A stretch of DNA of 64,000 nt. It comes from Bacteroidales bacterium (GTDB lineage Bacteria; Bacteroidota; Bacteroidia; Bacteroidales; P3). The notes under the pieces were generated by a model, which ran no database searches, was not told the origin of the DNA, and saw nothing but the letters and a program-made list of their open reading frames with translations. Location: positions 1 to 64,000 of the forward strand of contig JAFURZ010000007.1 in NCBI GenBank assembly GCA_017480785.1, in the 5' to 3' direction. This document shows, piece after piece, positions 51,893-59,561 of this stretch (within the stretch, counting starts at the first letter, position 1; every line of letters starts with the position of its first letter). Position numbers and translations under genes: made by a program.

Positions 51893-52720
51893 ATGAAGAA
51901 GAATATCGCACTTGCACTGGCTCTGCTGATGGTCGGCACCGCCTTCGCGGGTCCCAAGCCCCGTAAGAATTCCCGCACCGAAATGGGCATCCACGGTAAC
52001 GCAATCTACGTGATTGAGTACACCTACAACCTGCGCGGAGGCCGCGATGGAGGCCGCCAGCTGGTATGCATCGACAGCATCACCTTCGACAAGCGAGGCA
52101 ACTTCGCCGACAAGTTCCGCACCAAAGCCAACGAGTACACCTGGTACTCGTACTACTTCGACGTCAACGGCTACTCGCTGGGCTGGAACGAGTACAACCG
52201 CGAGAAGATGCTCACCGGCCGCACGGCCTACCTCAACGACCGCGACGGCAACCGCATAGAGCGCACCGTCTTCCTCGGCAACCAGATGACCAAGAAGGAG
52301 AGCTCCAAGTTCGTCGGCGGGCAGAAGGTCGAGGAGCAAAGCTTCGACCAGGACGGCCAGATGACCGAGAAGCGCACCTACAAATACGACCAGAAAGGCA
52401 ACTGCATCGAGATGGAGTTCTACAACCGCGACGGCGAGCTGATGCAGCACTACCTCTACAAGTACGACGCCCGCGGCAACCGCATTGAGTGGCGCTTCTA
52501 CGACGCCGATGAGTTCCTCTCGGCCCTTACCACCTACTATTACGACGACCACGACAACCTCATCGAAGTCAGCTCCTTCAACTACGACGAGCACCTCAAC
52601 TGGAAGCACAGCTACGTCTACGAGTACGACGAAGACGACAACTGGGTCCGCCAGACCATCTACCGCAACAACGTACCCTACCAGGTCATCGAGCGCGAGA
52701 TTGCCTTCCCGGCGAACTAA
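51893..52720 (+). CDS. exported protein with YD/RHS-like repeats
   Basis: 275 aa with a signal peptide (LALALLMVGTAFAGPK). From about residue 130 it repeats a 17-20-residue unit of the form (Y/F)(K/Y)YDxxGNxIEMxFYxxDGE, seen in TYKYDQKGNCIEMEFYNRDG and LYKYDARGNRIEWRFYDAD. This is a YD/RHS-like beta-strand repeat. Function unknown. It is 12 nt upstream of the RelB/YafQ pair but has its own promoter. Confidence 0.78.
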   Translation: MKKNIALALALLMVGTAFAGPKPRKNSRTEMGIHGNAIYVIEYTYNLRGGRDGGRQLVCIDSITFDKRGNFADKFRTKANEYTWYSYYFDVNGYSLGWNEYNREKMLTGRTAYLNDRDGNRIERTVFLGNQMTKKESSKFVGGQKVEEQSFDQDGQMTEKRTYKYDQKGNCIEMEFYNRDGELMQHYLYKYDARGNRIEWRFYDADEFLSALTTYYYDDHDNLIEVSSFNYDEHLNWKHSYVYEYDEDDNWVRQTIYRNNVPYQVIEREIAFPAN

Positions 52721-52732
52721 ACAGCCACGAGT

Positions 52733-52960
52733 ATGGATTCCGTACAGATAACACTCAACGCCGACAACAAGAATGTCATCGACATTCTGAAAAGTCTCTT
52801 ATTGCAAATGAGAGGGGTAAGCAATGTCCGGGTCAGCAGCGATGAGGACTTTGACATCACCACCACTCCTGCCTACCAAGAGGCCATGGACGATATTGCC
52901 AACGGACGTGTATATCACGCCGCCAACGCCAAGGAGATGTTTGCGCAAATACTCGGCTGA
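52733..52960 (+). CDS. RelB-like antitoxin of YafQ pair
   Basis: 75 aa. N-terminal beta-strand/helix part (SVQITLNADNKNVIDILKSL) followed by an acidic C-terminus (EDFDITTTPAYQEAMDDIA), the form expected of a RelB/DinJ-like antitoxin whose tail wraps the toxin. The stop overlaps the toxin start (TGATG). Assignment is mainly from position and composition. Confidence 0.75.
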   Translation: MDSVQITLNADNKNVIDILKSLLLQMRGVSNVRVSSDEDFDITTTPAYQEAMDDIANGRVYHAANAKEMFAQILG

Positions 52961-53235
52961 TGTACGAGGTTGTCTATACCAAACGCTTCTCAAAGGATTT
53001 GAAGCTCTGCGTCAAGCGGGGCTTCGACCTTTCTCTGCTTGCGGAGGCAATCGACCTGTTGCAAACCACGGGCACCCTGCCCATGAAATACCGTGCCCAC
53101 AAGCTGGTGGGCGACCGCAAGAACGAGTGGGAATGCCACATCAAACCCGATTGGCTGCTCTGCTGGCGCCAAGACGACGAACAGCTGACACTGCTCTTCG
53201 TGAACACCGGCACCCATTCAGATTTGTTTAAATGA
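52960..53235 (+). CDS. YafQ family ribosome-dependent mRNA endonuclease toxin
   Basis: 91 aa, RelE superfamily, YafQ branch. The residues known to be essential in E. coli YafQ (His50, His63, Asp67, His87) have equivalents at His47, His60, Asp64 and His86: RAHKLVGD, WECHIKPDWLLCW and NTGTHSDLF. It cuts mRNA in translating ribosomes. It is the last host gene before the prophage, whose left end appears to lie immediately after its stop. Confidence 0.9.
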   Translation: MYEVVYTKRFSKDLKLCVKRGFDLSLLAEAIDLLQTTGTLPMKYRAHKLVGDRKNEWECHIKPDWLLCWRQDDEQLTLLFVNTGTHSDLFK

Positions 53236-53325
53236 TGTTTAACGAAAACTATGAGGGGCGGGTTAGAATGAAATGGAAGGGAGAGGGATAAATTTTGCCG
53301 ATTTTTGGGTTGATTTTTAATGATT

Positions 53326-53423
53326 TGAGGTCGCTGGGGGGCGGCTTTTTTTGTTTTAATAGAATGGTCTTTATTTATGGAATGAGGTCGGAATGGGGTG
53401 TGGAATGGGATCGGATGAGGTCG
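53326..53423 (+). promoter_or_regulatory. repeated TGAGGTCG sites, possible transposase-binding sites
   Basis: TGAGGTCG occurs at 53326-53333, 53383-53390 and 53416-53423, with near-copies (GGAATGGGG, GGTCGGAATGG) between. All lie 90-190 bp from the proposed left end. In Mu, transposase sites cluster at this distance. The surrounding 53236-53860 region has no credible gene; it is G-rich with short repeats. Confidence 0.4.
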
Positions 53424-53440
53424 GGAGGCGGTCGATGGGC

Positions 53441-53600
53441 GGTTAATGGGGGTTTAATGGGGGTTTAATGGGAGATTGAGGCGGTGGTGCAGAGAGGCGT
53501 CGGGAGGGCGCAGGGGCTTGGTTTTACGGGCTTCTGCGCCCTTTCTTTATGGCTTGCGGTCGGTGGGTGGGCTTAATGGGTTTGATGGGCTTAATGGGCG
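53441..53600 (+). repeat. TTTAATGGG nonamer tracts at prophage left end
   Basis: Units of GG(G)TTTAATGGG and GGGCTTAATGGG recur at 53441-53475 and 53560-53600. The same nonamer occurs at 58600-58635, 59520-59555 and, within a gene, at 60211-60270. Confidence 0.75.
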
Positions 53601-53660
53601 GCCGTGGAGGGGGTGCGGCGGCGAGAACGCCACCGGGGTGCACGGTGGGTTTTTTTGGAG

Positions 53661-53718
53661 TTGGTATTACGGTCGCTATTACAGTTGGTATTACGGTTGC
53701 TATTACAGTTGGTATTAC
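53661..53718 (+). repeat. 24-bp tandem repeat
   Basis: TTGGTATTACGG and (T/C)GCTATTACAG halves alternate; 24-bp units at 53661-53684, 53685-53708 and a partial unit to 53718. The core TATTAC resembles the family-1 palindromes, but there is no inverted arm. Confidence 0.85.
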
Positions 53719-53862
53719 AAATTTCGTGTTTTTAGGTGCTGTTTTTTTTTTTTTTCGACACAAAGGGATGCGAGTTTGTGTGTTTTTTGACACAAAGGGA
53801 GAGCAGTTTTTAAAGTTGAAAGTTGAAAGTTGAAAGTTGAAAGTGAGGCTGTTATGCAATAG

Positions 53863-53882
53863 AAAAGCCCCTTGGGAGGGGC
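53863..53882 (-). terminator. terminator of repressor gene
   Basis: Minus strand GCCCCT-CCCA-AGGGGC followed by TTTT. About 70 nt after the repressor stop. Confidence 0.65.
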
Positions 53883-53952
53883 GAAAAGTTGTATAGTGGC
53901 GGTGGTTGGTGGGTGCGTTTCTATTGTACGATCCGCAAGAACGGGTGGATAT

Positions 53953-54327
53953 TCAACCTGCAGCTGCCACACAGGCAGCGGCCTTCTCCTCTGCCCTGGC
54001 AAGTTTTTTTCTAAGATCGGCATTTTCGGCCTGGAGCTGCCCGTTTTCGCGGGCGAGGACTTCGATGCGTTCCAGCAGCCGGTCGAGAGTGCTATCAGGG
54101 GCTGCCGGAGCGGATCCGAGTAGCATTTCACCTCTTCCAGACACTAACCAATCGAGTGATAACTTAGGAAAACTTTCCTTGATTTTTGCTATTGTGTTGC
54201 TCTGAATGGTCGTATTTTGACGCAGTAATTTAGCTATTTGACCATCCGATGCAGAAATTTTTTGCTCAAATTGTCTTGTTGTAAGCCCAAGATATTCAAT
54301 AAATTGTCTTAATCTTTCATTCATCAT
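53953..54327 (-). CDS. phage repressor (HTH, CI-like)
   Basis: 124 aa from the Met at 54327. The N-terminal helix-turn-helix is MNERLRQFIEYLGLTTRQF followed by SDGQIAKLLRQNTTIQSNTI. The C-terminus is a coiled coil (LDRLLERIEVLARENGQLQAENADL) for oligomerisation, without a peptidase domain. Divergent from the early operon with overlapping promoters. It is the likely lysogeny repressor of the prophage. The longer frame to 54414 would start inside its own promoter. Confidence 0.85.
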   Translation of the reverse strand: MMNERLRQFIEYLGLTTRQFEQKISASDGQIAKLLRQNTTIQSNTIAKIKESFPKLSLDWLVSGRGEMLLGSAPAAPDSTLDRLLERIEVLARENGQLQAENADLRKKLARAEEKAAACVAAAG

Positions 54328-54403
54328 TGGAAAATTTTCTTCAAAAAATTTGTTTATATGTGGAATATTTTCCTTATCTTTGCATTCGATTTCCAAGTGG
54401 AAA
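54328..54403. promoter_or_regulatory. three palindromic operators in the phage switch
   Basis: Palindromes sharing TGGAA/TTCC halves: TGGAAAATTTTC (54328-54339, at the repressor start codon), TGGAATATTTTCC (54361-54373) and TTTCCA-AG-TGGAAA (54390-54403). They lie between and next to the two face-to-face promoters. Confidence 0.7.
54374..54383 (+). promoter_or_regulatory. early phage promoter
   Basis: TATCTTTGCA, plus strand; transcription start would be near 54390, inside the third operator. Confidence 0.75.
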
Positions 54404-54409
54404 ATGCCG

Positions 54410-54419
54410 TGCAAAAGTA
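54410..54419 (-). promoter_or_regulatory. repressor promoter
   Basis: Minus strand TACTTTTGCA; start near 54404, so the two phage transcripts overlap by a short antisense stretch. The repressor start codon is about 75 nt downstream. Confidence 0.75.
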
Positions 54420-54465
54420 CGAAGAAAAATTGACATAGTACACATTAATAATAAAATCGATTAAA

Positions 54466-54918
54466 ATGGAACAGAAAAAAAACAAAAAAAGAGGACTCAA
54501 GCAATTATTCTTGAGGAACAGCAAGACAGGGCAGACGGTGCTGCTGGGTAACGGCCCAATAAAGGACACCTATGGAATGACCGATGTCACGACACTTCAG
54601 GTTTTTGAGGATAATCTTGAATCCGAGATGAGCGTGTATCAGTCCAGAGAGGACTTTGACAAGTTCGTGACCATTCTGAAGGCTTTGTTTGGGTGGGAGG
54701 CTATTCGAGAATCTCAACTTTCGGACAGTCAAGTGTTATATGCGCGAGAGCATCTACAAACAAAAGCCAGTAGAAAAGCCCTTTGGGACCGCGAACGTGA
54801 CGAGTTAGTAGAAACTCTGAGCCGTTCTCTTGGGACTCGGGGTGGCCGGGGATGTAAATGCCCCTGCGGTAATGCTGCCAGGTGCAATCAAAACCGTGAT
54901 TATTTAGATCGGCTTTGA
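54466..54918 (+). CDS. phage hypothetical protein, first early gene
   Basis: 150 aa. The N-terminal half reads as a real protein (RGLKQLFLRNSKTGQTVLLG and NLESEMSVYQSREDFDKFV); from about residue 80 it overlaps the minus-strand gene 54701-54976 and its last 30 residues are Arg/Cys-rich and less protein-like. Its position in the operon is that of ner/cro-like genes, but it is much longer and has no clear HTH. Expressed from 54374. Confidence 0.6.
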   Translation: MEQKKNKKRGLKQLFLRNSKTGQTVLLGNGPIKDTYGMTDVTTLQVFEDNLESEMSVYQSREDFDKFVTILKALFGWEAIRESQLSDSQVLYAREHLQTKASRKALWDRERDELVETLSRSLGTRGGRGCKCPCGNAARCNQNRDYLDRL

Positions 54919-54976
54919 AGCCGTCGAGGTACTTCTCCTCCGTGGTAGGAGTGGTGATTTTGACAGTCAATTTCAT
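54701..54976 (-). CDS. phage minus-strand hypothetical protein, 91 aa
   Basis: Starts MKLTVKITTPTTEEKYLDGF, 14 nt after its own promoter (TATCTTTGCA, 54990-54999). It contains GFDCTWQHYRRGIYIPGHP and GPKGLFYWLLFVDALAHI. It is antisense to the 3' half of 54466-54918 over 218 bp. Both frames look coding, so either they overlap convergently or one carries a late frameshift. Possible accessory (moron) gene. Confidence 0.65.
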   Translation of the reverse strand: MKLTVKITTPTTEEKYLDGFKADLNNHGFDCTWQHYRRGIYIPGHPESQENGSEFLLTRHVRGPKGLFYWLLFVDALAHITLDCPKVEILE

Positions 54977-54989
54977 AAGTATAATTTTT

Positions 54990-54999
54990 TGCAAAGATA
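54990..54999 (-). promoter_or_regulatory. promoter of minus-strand accessory gene
   Basis: Minus strand TATCTTTGCA, 14 nt upstream of the start codon. Confidence 0.7.
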
Positions 55000-55025
55000 C
55001 TAAAAAAAATGAAAGGAGATAAAGA

Positions 55026-55322
55026 ATGAACGGGACGAAGAAGGTGCAGCCGGGCAAGGATCCGGAGCTGCTGCGTGTGAAGCTGGCTATGTTCATCGAC
55101 TACCCGGACCGAGACAGTGATATCGGCCCTGTGGTCGAGCTGGAGAATGACGGCGTGACGACGAAGTTCGCGTATGGTCCGGAGCCGGAGGACTTCCGCC
55201 TGATACTTCAGACGCGGAGTGCGTTCCGCGGGATGTGCGGGGCGCTGACGGACCTGGGGTTGGCGGAGCTGATGAGTGGCGAGGGGGTGTGCCGCGAAGA
55301 GGAGGAAGGAGGTGCGGAATGA
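55026..55322 (+). CDS. phage hypothetical protein, 98 aa
   Basis: Preceded by a clear AAAGGAG Shine-Dalgarno (55013-55019). Contains VELENDGVTTKFAYGPEPED, acidic C-terminus. No family recognised. Overlaps the next gene by 4 nt. Confidence 0.7.
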   Translation: MNGTKKVQPGKDPELLRVKLAMFIDYPDRDSDIGPVVELENDGVTTKFAYGPEPEDFRLILQTRSAFRGMCGALTDLGLAELMSGEGVCREEEEGGAE

Positions 55323-55690
55323 GGACCGACGAATTGATGCAAGGCGACATCGTACTGTACGAAGGCACGCCCGTCTATGTTATGGCCATTTTGAACTTCG
55401 ACGAGATACAGGTTTCTGTGGATCTCGATGCCGATAAGTGGGCTACTGTCAATGCCGACGACTGTGAGCCGATGGAGCTGACCGGGGAGCTGCTACAGAA
55501 GAACGGGCTGGTGCAACAGGGAGACCGATATCTGTTTCCCTCGGAGCCGTGGATAGGCTGCATCAGGGATATGCCCGGCCTCTGGTACACCGTCGATGGC
55601 GCCCAGGTTTCCCTGCTGGCGTATGTGCACCAGTTCCAGCACTTGCTAAAAGATGTCAAATCAGAGTCTATAAAGGAGGTGATATGGTAG
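55319..55690 (+). CDS. phage hypothetical protein, 123 aa
   Basis: Starts MRTDELMQGDIVLYEGTPVY at the ATGA overlap with the previous stop. A short beta-rich N-terminus with GDIVLYEG suggests a small SH3-like fold. Not recognised. Confidence 0.7.
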   Translation: MRTDELMQGDIVLYEGTPVYVMAILNFDEIQVSVDLDADKWATVNADDCEPMELTGELLQKNGLVQQGDRYLFPSEPWIGCIRDMPGLWYTVDGAQVSLLAYVHQFQHLLKDVKSESIKEVIW

Positions 55691-55887
55691 ATGGTACGTT
55701 GCCGGTGTTCAGTGCCGGGAGGCGGGAGTTCTGCCTGGCGGAGATGGTGCGCGAGGCGTGCCGGCAGTATGCCGACCACGGGTGCACGCTCGACGAGTTT
55801 ATGGACGAATACGAGGCCATAGTGGTTGCCGCGGCGGTGAGCGAGGTGAAGAAGGGCGGCGGTGGCGGTGCCACAGCCTACGCATAG
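55684..55887 (+). CDS. phage hypothetical protein, 67 aa
   Basis: ATG at 55684 overlaps the previous stop by 7 nt. Middle (EMVREACRQYADHG) is helical; ends in a Gly/Ala tail. Unknown. Confidence 0.6.
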   Translation: MVDGTLPVFSAGRREFCLAEMVREACRQYADHGCTLDEFMDEYEAIVVAAAVSEVKKGGGGGATAYA

Positions 55888-55934
55888 ACAGACACAGTAA
55901 AACAAATTATAACAACCCATTAAAAAACAAAAAG

Positions 55935-56195
55935 ATGAACAGACAAGAGTACACGGATCAGATGAAGGGCCTGTGCCGCAAGCAGGCCGAGTTGAAAGCG
56001 AACCATTTGGACGCCTTGGAAGACCTGGAGGCTGAGAGCGCCAAGCGCATTGCCGAGATCACCGAGGAGACGAGGGTGCGGAAGAGAGCGCTGAAGGCCG
56101 ACTACCGGAAGGCGCAGATGGAGCTGGAGTGCACGAAGCAGCAGCTGCGCACGGACTGGATCCTGGAGCACGGCGAGAAGGAAGAGGCTGTGTGA
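55935..56195 (+). CDS. phage coiled-coil protein, 86 aa
   Basis: Almost wholly charged heptad sequence (KANHLDALEDLEAESAKRI). Probably a coiled coil. Small transposable phages of Bacteroidota often carry such early proteins; role unknown. Confidence 0.7.
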   Translation: MNRQEYTDQMKGLCRKQAELKANHLDALEDLEAESAKRIAEITEETRVRKRALKADYRKAQMELECTKQQLRTDWILEHGEKEEAV

Positions 56196-56325
56196 CGGTT
56201 GCCAGCCGAGCACGGCTGGCAAGGGGTGAGAGGGAGACATAATCTGGACTGACCTCCACCGGGAGCGAGACCCGGCACCCCACAAGGAAAAGTTAAAAGT
56301 TCAAAGTTCAAAGTTTAAAGTTGAA

Positions 56326-56544
56326 ATGACAGAGATACAACAGATGCTATATGGCAAGACGGAGATCCTGGTGCGTCACGGGGTTGTGACGGAGATGCAG
56401 GAGCGGGGGCTTGGGAGCCGTCCGACGATACGGAAGGCGCTGCGCGGGGACTACAACGAGCGGAATGCCGATGAGAAGCGCAGAGCGCAACGTATCAGGA
56501 AGTATGCCTATCAGGAGATGGGCGGGGTGTTTGTTGGGGCCTAA
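56326..56544 (+). CDS. phage small basic protein, possible HTH regulator
   Basis: 72 aa with the segment MQERGLGSRPTIRKALRGDY, which reads like the recognition part of a small helix-turn-helix, and an Arg-rich C-terminus. It directly precedes the transposase by 15 nt with an AGGAGG-like site. Could be a regulator, unproven. The upstream spacer (56280-56320) is an AAAGTTCAAAGTT repeat tract. Confidence 0.6.
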   Translation: MTEIQQMLYGKTEILVRHGVVTEMQERGLGSRPTIRKALRGDYNERNADEKRRAQRIRKYAYQEMGGVFVGA

Positions 56545-56559
56545 CAACGGAGGTATAGG

Positions 56560-58575
56560 ATGGAAAGCAAGGTAATAGAACGGTATAACGGTCACGTGGG
56601 CGTGAGCGGAGCTTATATGATGGAAATGCTCGGCTCTAATATGTATTGTCAAGCTCTTCACCGTGGACACATCCGCAGTCTGCGTCGTGGCGGCAATGGC
56701 CGGACGGCGCTGATAGACTGGCAGAGTATGGGGACGAAGCTGAAGGCGCGGGTGATCGAGGCGTTGGGCTGCGACCCGGCGCAGGTGAGCCGTGAGACGC
56801 TGCTGCGGAGCATCCTGCAGAGGCGCGAGGAGCAGCTGCTGGACACCCAGGCCTACGACTACTACAGCCGTGTGACCGGCAAGGACGGGCGGCTGCTGAA
56901 GCCGGAGAAGGTGACGGAGCTGTGGAACGGAGCGAAGATCCTGGACGCCATCGGCGAGCTGCTGGAGGAGAAGCGGAGGGCTGCCGAGATGGGTCGGCTG
57001 AGGTTGAGTGTGAAGAGGGAGTTCGAGGCGTTGGCCAACGAGATAGACCGGCAGCTGGTGGAATGGCCGAACAGTCTGCCCACGAGCGGCGACCGGCTGC
57101 GGAAGAAGTTCAACGACTACCAGCTGCACGGCTACGAGGTGCTGGTGCACGGCTTGACCGGCAAGGAGAGTAACCACAAGGCGCGGAGCGTCGATGTGAA
57201 CGCCGTGGTGGAGGCCTTGATAGCCTCGGGCGCGAAGCTGAACGACGCGCAGGTGGCGAAGGCTGCCGAGACGCTGGGGGTGAAGATAGACCGCCGGAGG
57301 GTCCAGGAGATAAGGACAAAGAACGCGACGATGCTGGCAGCCTCGAGAGAGGGCAAGCGTGCATACGCGAACACGATAACGATGCAGGTGGACAGGGAGC
57401 GTCCGGATATGCCGCTGAAGATGTGGAGCCTGGACGGCTGGACGGCGGAGCTCTACTACCAAGACCGCGACGCGCGGGGAGTGAACTACTGGCACCGGCT
57501 GGTGGTGGAGATCGTGGTGGACGTGATGAACGACTACCCGATAGGTTACGCCATCGGAGAGAGTGAGGACGCTGCGCTGATTACGGCGGCGTTGCAGAAC
57601 GCGGTGCACCACACGCGGGAGGTGCTGGGTGGCTACTATGCGCCGTGGCAGATCCAGAGCGACCACTACGCGCTGAAGGCAATGACGCCGAAGTACGGTG
57701 CGCTGGCGAAATACGTGACCCCGGCGAGCGTGGGCAATGCCAAGGCGAAGCCGATAGAACGCTACTTTGCCTATCTGGAGAGCGAGTACCTGTGGGCGCT
57801 GACGAACAACGGCGGCCACAATATCACGGCGCGGACGCAGGCCAACGACGAGTGGCTGAATGCGCACAAGTACCAGTTCCCGGACCGAGAGGGGCTGGAG
57901 CAGCAGATCGGCAAGATCATCGAGATAGAGCGCAGCCGTAAGATAGCGGAGGTGCGCGAAGCGTGGGCCCGAGGCGCCGAGGAGATGCGGCGCGAGCTGA
58001 ATATGGAAGGCTACCTGCTGGCCTACGGCGAGACAGGACGGGGCAATATGCTGACGCCTAACGGCCTGAAGCTGATAAGGGACGGGGTGGAATACAAGTT
58101 TGACAGCTTCGACATAGAGATGCGCGAACACAGAGGCGAGCGTTGGACGCTGCGCTACGACCTGGGCGATATGAACCAGGCGCTGGCGGTGAGCGAAGAC
58201 GGTCGCCTTCGCTATATGGTGGAAGCCAAGAAGAAGGTGCCGATGGCGCTGGTGGACTATAAAGAGGAAGACTGGAAGGCGCTGACGGAGTACCGGCAGT
58301 TCAACCGGCAGTTGACGGAGCGGGTGACCGGGCACGTGTGCGAGGTGCAAGAGAGAGCGCGTGAGTTCGTGACCCGGGCGCAGCTGGAGAGTCCGATGAG
58401 TGCGCTGCTGCTGACCGACAGCAAGGGGCAGCACAAAGACAACAAGCGGAAGGCGCAGCGGGCGCTTGCCGCGTGCTCGCGGGGAGCGATAGAAGATGTG
58501 GCCTATGAGGAGGTGGGAGCCGTCGAGAAGCCCGCCAAGGCGAGAGCGATGGAGGATATCTGGGACAGGCTGTAG
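56560..58575 (+). CDS. Mu A-like DDE transposase
   Basis: 671 aa, the usual size of MuA (663). The integrase-core catalytic triad is visible: Asp292 in MWSLDGWTAEL, Asp368 in QIQSDHYAL and Glu400 in AKPIERYFAYLE. An N-terminal site-specific DNA-binding domain precedes it (residues 1-270), and a C-terminal basic, helical part follows, as in MuA. It cuts and joins phage ends to target DNA for integration and replicative transposition. Confidence 0.93.
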   Translation: MESKVIERYNGHVGVSGAYMMEMLGSNMYCQALHRGHIRSLRRGGNGRTALIDWQSMGTKLKARVIEALGCDPAQVSRETLLRSILQRREEQLLDTQAYDYYSRVTGKDGRLLKPEKVTELWNGAKILDAIGELLEEKRRAAEMGRLRLSVKREFEALANEIDRQLVEWPNSLPTSGDRLRKKFNDYQLHGYEVLVHGLTGKESNHKARSVDVNAVVEALIASGAKLNDAQVAKAAETLGVKIDRRRVQEIRTKNATMLAASREGKRAYANTITMQVDRERPDMPLKMWSLDGWTAELYYQDRDARGVNYWHRLVVEIVVDVMNDYPIGYAIGESEDAALITAALQNAVHHTREVLGGYYAPWQIQSDHYALKAMTPKYGALAKYVTPASVGNAKAKPIERYFAYLESEYLWALTNNGGHNITARTQANDEWLNAHKYQFPDREGLEQQIGKIIEIERSRKIAEVREAWARGAEEMRRELNMEGYLLAYGETGRGNMLTPNGLKLIRDGVEYKFDSFDIEMREHRGERWTLRYDLGDMNQALAVSEDGRLRYMVEAKKKVPMALVDYKEEDWKALTEYRQFNRQLTERVTGHVCEVQERAREFVTRAQLESPMSALLLTDSKGQHKDNKRKAQRALAACSRGAIEDVAYEEVGAVEKPAKARAMEDIWDRL

Positions 58576-58669
58576 GCGCATCCGATATCGGCTGCTTGTG
58601 GGTTTAATGGGCGGAATGGGTTTAATGGGCGATTAAACAGATTATAATTCAAACCAAAACATATTCAAA

Positions 58670-59521
58670 ATGACACAGAAAATCGACAAAAACGGCATTG
58701 TGGAGGCGCTGAAGGCCTACACGGAACAGAAGGGCGGGCAGAACAAAGCCGCCAACAGCATCAAGGGCGTGAGCTCGGCGACGCTGAGCCAGATGGCCGC
58801 CGGGAACTGGGAGCATATCAGCGATGAGATGTGGAGGAAGGTAGCCAAGGCTATCGGGTACGGTACCAAGGTGTGGAACACTGCCAAGACAGCCACCTAC
58901 CAGCAGGTACACGCGCTGCTGCAGGCAGCACAGGAAGAGGCCAGGGTGATGAGCCTGACGGCCCCGGCCGGCAGCGGCAAGACCTATGCCGCCAAGGAGT
59001 ACGAGGCGAGCCACCGGAACGTGTACAGGCTGATGTGCGACGAGTTCTGGAGCAAGAACGACTTTGTGGAGGAGCTGCTGAGGGTGATGGGCGAGAAGGC
59101 CGACGGGCTGACGAAGAGAGAGAGGCTGCGCCTGGCGTGCGACGTGCTGAGCAGGAAAGAGCAGCCGCTGCTGATATTCGACGAGTTCGACAAGCTGGGG
59201 GACAATGTGTGGAGTTTCTTTATCACCCTCTACAACCGTCTGGAGGAGCAGTGCGGGATGGTGCTGCTGAGCACCGACTACATAGAGAAGCGTATGCGTA
59301 TGGGGTTGAAGTACCAGCGCAAGGGCTACCCGGAGATATTCAGCCGTCTGGGGAGTCGCTTTGTGGGGCTGGACCGGGCCGACTACGAGGACGTGAAGGC
59401 CGTGTGCGAGGCCAACGGAGTGACCGACGAGGTGGTGATAGAGGATATCGCCAGGAGTGCGGAGGGCGACCTGCGGAGGGTGTGCCAGCTGGTGTTTGCG
59501 CAGGGAAGGAAGAGAGGATGA
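58670..59521 (+). CDS. Mu B-like AAA+ ATPase
   Basis: 283 aa. N-terminal helix-turn-helix (NKAANSIKGVSSATLSQMAA, about 26-45) fused to an AAA ATPase: Walker A APAGSGKT (98-105), Walker B LLIFDEFDKL (167-176). This is the MuB layout: it binds target DNA, activates the transposase and gives target immunity. It is separated from the transposase by 94 bp of TTTAATGGG repeats. Confidence 0.92.
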   Translation: MTQKIDKNGIVEALKAYTEQKGGQNKAANSIKGVSSATLSQMAAGNWEHISDEMWRKVAKAIGYGTKVWNTAKTATYQQVHALLQAAQEEARVMSLTAPAGSGKTYAAKEYEASHRNVYRLMCDEFWSKNDFVEELLRVMGEKADGLTKRERLRLACDVLSRKEQPLLIFDEFDKLGDNVWSFFITLYNRLEEQCGMVLLSTDYIEKRMRMGLKYQRKGYPEIFSRLGSRFVGLDRADYEDVKAVCEANGVTDEVVIEDIARSAEGDLRRVCQLVFAQGRKRG

Positions 59522-59561
59522 TGGGCTTAATGGGTTCAATGGGCTTAATGGGTAATTGACT

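Noticed and set aside
53661..53718. Tandem repeat that could suggest a CRISPR array
   Set aside because: Units are contiguous with no unique spacers and there are no cas genes.
53476..53833. Two overlapping ORFs (104 and 94 aa) at the prophage left end
   Set aside because: They consist of translated simple repeats (GLMGLMGLMGG, ITVAITVGITV) with no start signal; no evidence of coding.
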